NCBI GenBank assembly: GCA_003255025.1
Contig: QANY01013423.1
Span: 2,332,804-2,396,803, forward strand
Length of the DNA stretch: 64,000 nt
Direction: 5' to 3'
From: Datisca glomerata
Lineage: Eukaryota > Streptophyta > Magnoliopsida > Cucurbitales > Datiscaceae
The notes under the pieces were generated by a model that did no database searches, had not been told where the DNA came from, and saw only the letters and a program-made list of their open reading frames with translations. Shown here in pieces: positions 59,819 through 64,000 of this stretch; position 1 is the stretch's first letter, and each line of letters begins with the position of its first letter. A program made the position numbers and the translations under genes.

Positions 59819-61015
59819 TGGATCCTCTCGCCACTTATTTCTTCTCTGTCCAAGGAAGGTCTGGTGATGATATTATGCGAATGAAATGAACTTTAGGAGA
59901 TGACGACTCTTATATAGAACCTCTTACCCCAAAACTACCGTTCTTGACCATTAGAAATTTGGATACTTATTATTTAATGTGAAATATAAATCATAGATAT
60001 TACTTTTAAAACACACGACAGTGAAATCTCGATCATTACTCAGAGTGTTACAGAACTATGACTTTTAGTGTAATTTGATAATATATTTGATCTCACGTCT
60101 TATGTAAATTATAAGTTGATATGAAAAATATTTTTAATGTTGAAATAAATGTGTGATCTCGTGACATGTATATTTACAGTTGTATTAACCACTATAATTA
60201 TACACAAATGTTACCTTACTTTTCTAAAAATTATGGTTTAAAGTATGAAACTAATTAGTAGTTGAAAATGATGAATCTACAATCCACGTGCGTGTAAAAA
60301 ACCAAAAATAATCTGTAGTTAAAAGGTTTTTCCAAATTTCACATACTCTAAAATTATGATTAGCTTAATTTACTAAAATGTAATTATTATTTAATAGGAG
60401 AGAAAATTCTCAAACTCAAAAGAAACTTTGTATTTTTTATTGCAAATCAGGAGAGAAATAAACCGGTACATTTATAATCTAATGCTAATAAAACATGTCT
60501 GCGCGTGGTTTCTTACAGTTTATTTACTGGACTGAGTTTTGGCCAACTTAATTAGATTGTATATGTATATGTTGCTCCTGTTTTTTTCTTTTTCTTTTTT
60601 GTTTTCATTACGAATAGAAACAACCAGCATTGATTTATTTGAATTATAATAATCCTCATACAATAATATGATATCCCACTCCCACTGGGGTATTATTTAA
60701 CTATTGGCAAAGCGCTAGACAATTAAGCTATATTATGCAAATCTTTATAGAAAACAATGTCATGCGATTCACGTGGTGCAGCTCTGCTTGCTGTAGAATA
60801 AAAACAAAAAAACAAAACCCATTAGATTAGACTCAATTAAAACAATGAATCTTTTATAGAGAATCTGAACCAAAAAACATGATTCACGAGTTGTGTACGT
60901 ATTACTTCATCACTTCTACTTGACCATCCTATAAGACCCAATTGTAAGTAATTGCCCCAAAACAATCCTTCATTCCCATTCATCTCTCTCTTCTCTCTCT
61001 CTGTCACTGAGAATA
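59819..61015. promoter_or_regulatory. Divergent CYP87D / CYP89A intergenic promoter with two motif sites
   Basis: CYP87D has a TATATA box on the minus strand at 59917-59911, about 95 bp before its ATG. CYP89A has a CTATAAGA box at 60929-60936, about 80 bp before its ATG. Two motif sites read on the minus strand: CACGTGAATC followed by GCATG (60775-60761, a one-base change plus a two-base difference in spacing) and CTCGTGAATCATG (60890-60878, 12 of 13). A further G-box CACGTG is at 60285. The nearer site is 125 bp from the CYP89A ATG, the same spacing and orientation as in the SDR/CYP81Q promoter. Confidence 0.65.
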
Positions 61016-62632
61016 ATGGTGGAAGTTAGTTGGTTTACAGCAGTAGTTGCTGTTTCAATATGTGCAATCCTCAAGTTCATATTCGACCATCTCACTAAAC
61101 AAAACCTCAAAAACCACAAGCTTCCACCAGGTCCTTTGGCACTTCCTCTCATTGGAAACCCCATTTGGTACATTAATCCTCCCTCTGATTTAGAATCAAC
61201 TCTCCGTCAACTCCATGCTAAATACGGTCCCATTATGACCCTCCATTTCGGCAACTCCCCCACCATTTTCATCTCCGACCACTCCCTCGTCCACCAAACC
61301 TTGGTTCAAAACGGAGCCATTTTCGCCGACCGATCCCCTGTCCCCTCCACTGCCAAACTCATCACTAGCAACCAACGCAACATCAGCACCGCCTTTTACG
61401 GCTCCACGTGGCGCGTCCTCCGCCGTAACCTTACAGCCGAAGTACTCCATCCTTCGCGCGTGAAATCGTACACGCCCGAACGCAAGTGGGTATTGGACAT
61501 CCTCATCAATCGCCTCATCCTCAATGCTAAACCCAAATCATCAAACGAAGAGGATCAAGATCCTCGTCCTGTCCGTATCATCGACCATTTCCGCTACGCT
61601 ATGTTTTGCTTGGCGATCCAAATGTGTTTCGGGGAAAGGCTCGATGGTAAAAAAGTCAACGAAATTTCAGATTCGCAACGTGGGGTCCTCTTGAATTTCG
61701 AGAAATTCGGCATTCTCGACCTCTTCCCAGTTAGTGTGGGGAAGATAATATTCGGGAAGCTATGGAAGGAGATATACCAGCTTCGCAAAACACAAGAAGA
61801 CGTATTATTACCGTACATAAATGCCCGAAAGAAGATCAAATCGGAATCAAAGGCGAAAGCAGCGGAGGCGGAGGATAATTCAAAGGCAACGCCATACGTG
61901 GACACATTGTTCGACTTGGAAATGACAGATTACGAGAACCGAAGGAGAAAGATTGACGAAGACGAATTGGTAACACTATGCTCAGAGTTTCTAGACGCCA
62001 TCACGGATACAACAGCCACGTCTTTACAATGGATAATGGCGAATTTGGTGAAGTACCCAAATATTCAAGAGAAGGTATACAGGGAGATAGAAGGGGTAAT
62101 GGGGGGATTTGATGAAAAGAGAGCAATAGAAGAGGAAGATTTGCAGAAGATGGGGTATCTAAAAGCAGTGGTATTAGAAGGGCTAAGGCGTCATCCACCA
62201 GGTCACTTTTTGTTGCCACATATAGCCTCAGAAGATGTAGTATTGGAAGGAGTAGGGAAAGGATATACAATTCCCAAAAATGTATCAGTGAATTTCATGG
62301 TGGCTGATATAGGATGGGATTCAAAAGTTTGGAATGATCCAATGGAATTCAGGCCTGAAAGGTTTTTGACAAACAGTAAGGATGTGGAAGTGGAGGTTGA
62401 TATAACTGGAAGTAGAGAAATTAAGATGATGCCATTTGGGGCAGGAAGAAGGATATGTCCTGGTTATGCTTTGGGATTGCTTCATCTTGAGTATTTTGTT
62501 GCCAATTTGATATGGAATTTCAAGTGGACTGCTGTGGACGACGTTGACTTAACTGAGATTAGACAATCCTCTATTGTCATGAAATATCCTTTGCAGTCTT
62601 ACATTTCTCCAAGGCATCATCATCATGCTTAA
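61016..62632 (+). CDS. CYP89A: Cytochrome P450, CYP89A-like, single exon
   Basis: One 1617-bp exon gives 538 aa, typical for the intronless CYP89A family (usual length about 510-520; the extra residues fall in a charged linker at about 260-300, KKIKSESKAKAAEAEDNSK). Visible: N-terminal membrane segment, KLPPGPLALPLIGN, I-helix DAITDTTAT (327-335), ExxR (EGLR), FRPERF, heme loop PFGAGRRICPG with Cys481, and a His-rich C-terminus. The I-helix Gly of AGTDTT is Ile; the Asp-Thr pair is kept. CYP89A140 belongs to the cucumber Bi cluster and is co-expressed there, but I know of no firmly assigned reaction; CYP89A9 of Arabidopsis acts on chlorophyll catabolites. ER membrane location expected. Confidence 0.95.
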   Translation: MVEVSWFTAVVAVSICAILKFIFDHLTKQNLKNHKLPPGPLALPLIGNPIWYINPPSDLESTLRQLHAKYGPIMTLHFGNSPTIFISDHSLVHQTLVQNGAIFADRSPVPSTAKLITSNQRNISTAFYGSTWRVLRRNLTAEVLHPSRVKSYTPERKWVLDILINRLILNAKPKSSNEEDQDPRPVRIIDHFRYAMFCLAIQMCFGERLDGKKVNEISDSQRGVLLNFEKFGILDLFPVSVGKIIFGKLWKEIYQLRKTQEDVLLPYINARKKIKSESKAKAAEAEDNSKATPYVDTLFDLEMTDYENRRRKIDEDELVTLCSEFLDAITDTTATSLQWIMANLVKYPNIQEKVYREIEGVMGGFDEKRAIEEEDLQKMGYLKAVVLEGLRRHPPGHFLLPHIASEDVVLEGVGKGYTIPKNVSVNFMVADIGWDSKVWNDPMEFRPERFLTNSKDVEVEVDITGSREIKMMPFGAGRRICPGYALGLLHLEYFVANLIWNFKWTAVDDVDLTEIRQSSIVMKYPLQSYISPRHHHHA

Positions 62633-63509
62633 TTCATTTCTCCCTCGTTCTACTTAATTACCCTTTATTTTCCTATCTTAATTACATCTTCAAAGTACTT
62701 GCTTCCTGGTTAATGTTCTTGGACCAATGTATGTCTTTCTTTTTTCCACAAAAAAAAAATAATCTTGTTTAATTTTTCTTGTCGTTATTTACAAATATGC
62801 TTGGGTCTATCACAATTAAGTCAACAACTGAAATTTGCAATAAATAATTCAGTTAATGATCCCTTTTGTCAGATAATCAGGATATATAACTACACAGTTT
62901 TTTTATGAACGTGTGTATATATATTTGACATTTCAATAATCACAGGATAGAGTACAGGACAAAATAACTCAAAAAATAATTAACATAATTACTAGACCAT
63001 AAGACGAAATACATTTATCATCGTTTCGTGTGACAAGATCTTGACCGCAGGCCGCGAGACCAGTTAGGCAATTGCGAGAAGAGAATTAATCATAATTACT
63101 AGACCATAAGACGAAATACATTTATTATCATTGCGTGTGACAAGATCTCGACCATAGGTCGTGAGACCAGTTAGGCAATTACGAGAAGGGAATTAATCAG
63201 GACACATGATAAGCCAATACAACAAGCCAGATGAACATTAATCGAGATCATCTACCGGACATATTTACTCCAATAACTCAAATAAATTCACACAATTTGA
63301 GAAATATTGGGCTTCCTTAAAATGGAAATATCTCCCAAAATCAAGCCAAAATCCTTAGATATGAGAATATTCCCCACGATTTTCGTAGTAATTTCATTAT
63401 TAAAGGTGTGATATAAGATTCTATAAAAGCCCATAAGTAAAGACCAATTGTAACATTCATTCATTCATTGAAAATAAAATATAAACTACGTTATTCCTTT
63501 GTTCATCCA
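62633..63509. other. CYP89A 3' flank and LTR-like sequence
   Basis: After the 3' untranslated region, 62984-63198 is a two-unit tandem repeat. 63330-63500 has LTR-promoter texture (TATAAAAGCCCATAAGTAAAG, then CATTCATTCATTGAAAATAAAAT) like the transcription start region of a plant LTR element. Confidence 0.45.
62984..63198 (+). repeat. 107-bp tandem repeat, two units
   Basis: CATAATTACTAGACCATAAG begins at 62984 and at 63091. The two units share GTGTGACAAGATCT.GACC and GAGACCAGTTAGGCAATT with a few differences. Confidence 0.9.
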
Positions 63510-63560
63510 CTATAAGAAACAGGGGTTTTAGCGACCAAACTTTTGGTCGCTAAAGCCCAC
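63510..63560 (+). mobile_element. CACTA-like terminus, same family as at 16911
   Basis: CACTATAAGAAACAGG is followed by the palindromic words GCGACCAAACTTTTGGTCGC, matching the subterminal words at 16940-17280. The element continues beyond 64000 or is truncated. In 63600-64000 I see no gene; the sequence has a leader-like purine/pyrimidine texture. Confidence 0.55.
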
Positions 63561-64000
63561 CAAGTTGGGGAGTCATTTTTTAGAGTGAGAAAGAGAATGG
63601 TTGGAAAGAGAGGTGATTTTAGAGAGAGTAAGAGGTTCTACACTTCTATTATCTTCATCTTCTTCCATCTTTTCTTCTCAAGGTAGCTTAATTGTTTGGT
63701 ACATTTGTTCATAATATATTTTGTTCATCTCTCTTCTTCATATGAATGTAGTTGATATCTTTTGTATTTTTTACATAAGTGGATTATTCATTCTTTATCA
63801 TTTCTCCTCATTTAAATCTTAACATTTTAATTTCATGCTTTGATGATTTCTTTACAAGTTGGATATTGAGATGTCTTTGTCATCAACTTAATTAATGAGG
63901 ATGATGATAAAGCTTTTGAGGGGTGGAAAAATTAACCAAATGTGAATCAACCATTTTAATGGGATGAAAGTGTACATTTGATGCAAAGATCCCCTAGGAT

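Noticed and set aside
1..64000. Search for the oxidosqualene cyclase (QW motifs, DCTAE) and for tRNA or rRNA genes
   Set aside because: None seen on either strand by reading the ORFs and intergenic sequence; a degraded copy could be missed without a profile search.

Overview
This is plant nuclear DNA: AT-rich, with intron-bearing genes spread among degraded transposons. Seven complete genes are readable: a short-chain dehydrogenase/reductase (SDR; 9680-10567, minus), a CYP81Q-like P450 (10892-12556, plus), two tandem BAHD acyltransferases (30573-33499 and 39650-41008, plus), a second CYP81Q-like P450 (43949-45584, minus), a nine-exon CYP87D-like P450 (57653-59818, minus) and an intronless CYP89A-like P450 (61016-62632, plus). 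The combination CYP81Q + CYP87D + CYP89A + ACT-type BAHD matches the cucurbitacin 'Bi' triterpenoid cluster known from cucumber, melon and watermelon, so the source is very probably a member of the Cucurbitaceae. The species cannot be told. The oxidosqualene cyclase (Bi, cucurbitadienol synthase) that normally anchors the cluster is not in this window. Cluster identity is inferred from family composition; no database search was possible.

Layout: 1-5.7 kb is retroelement debris with a copia-like LTR boundary at 381. At 7206-9082 there is a Mutator-like element with long inverted repeats and a perfect 9-bp target-site duplication. SDR and CYP81Q form a divergent pair with a 324-bp shared promoter. 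12.6-30.4 kb is a gene-poor expansion containing a CACTA terminus, an inverted-repeat element carrying LINE sequence, an hAT transposase remnant and two copies of the same broken copia fragment. The tandem BAHD pair follows, separated by LTR-like repeats, an hAT MITE (perfect 8-bp TSD) and a minisatellite. A second inverted-repeat element lies between ACT2 and the second CYP81Q. 47.9-57.3 kb is gene-poor and holds a CACTA-type terminus, captured exon fragments (one from a UbiE/MenG methyltransferase) and a copia reverse-transcriptase fragment between direct repeats. CYP87D and CYP89A form a second divergent pair sharing about 1.2 kb. A further CACTA-like terminus is at the right end.

Main observation: the 13-bp sequence CACGTGAATCATG (a G-box fused to TGAATCA) occurs exactly four times (21669, 21747, 39286, 47371), and near-matches lie in the SDR/CYP81Q promoter, upstream of the second CYP81Q and in the CYP87D/CYP89A promoter. 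In CYP81Q and CYP89A the near-match has the same orientation and the same distance to the ATG (125 bp in both, counted as intervening bases). The pair at 21.67-21.76 kb has no gene beside it but resembles the ACT2 promoter, which suggests an ACT promoter module cut off from ACT1 by transposon insertions. I propose this motif as a cluster-wide regulatory element, possibly a target of the bHLH (Bl/Bt-type) regulators known to act through E-boxes on cucurbitacin genes.

In the proposed pathway the P450s oxidise the cucurbitane skeleton, the BAHD enzymes acetylate it (C-25 O-acetyl is known for ACT), and the SDR could supply the alcohol-to-ketone step. The role of each individual gene here is inference.
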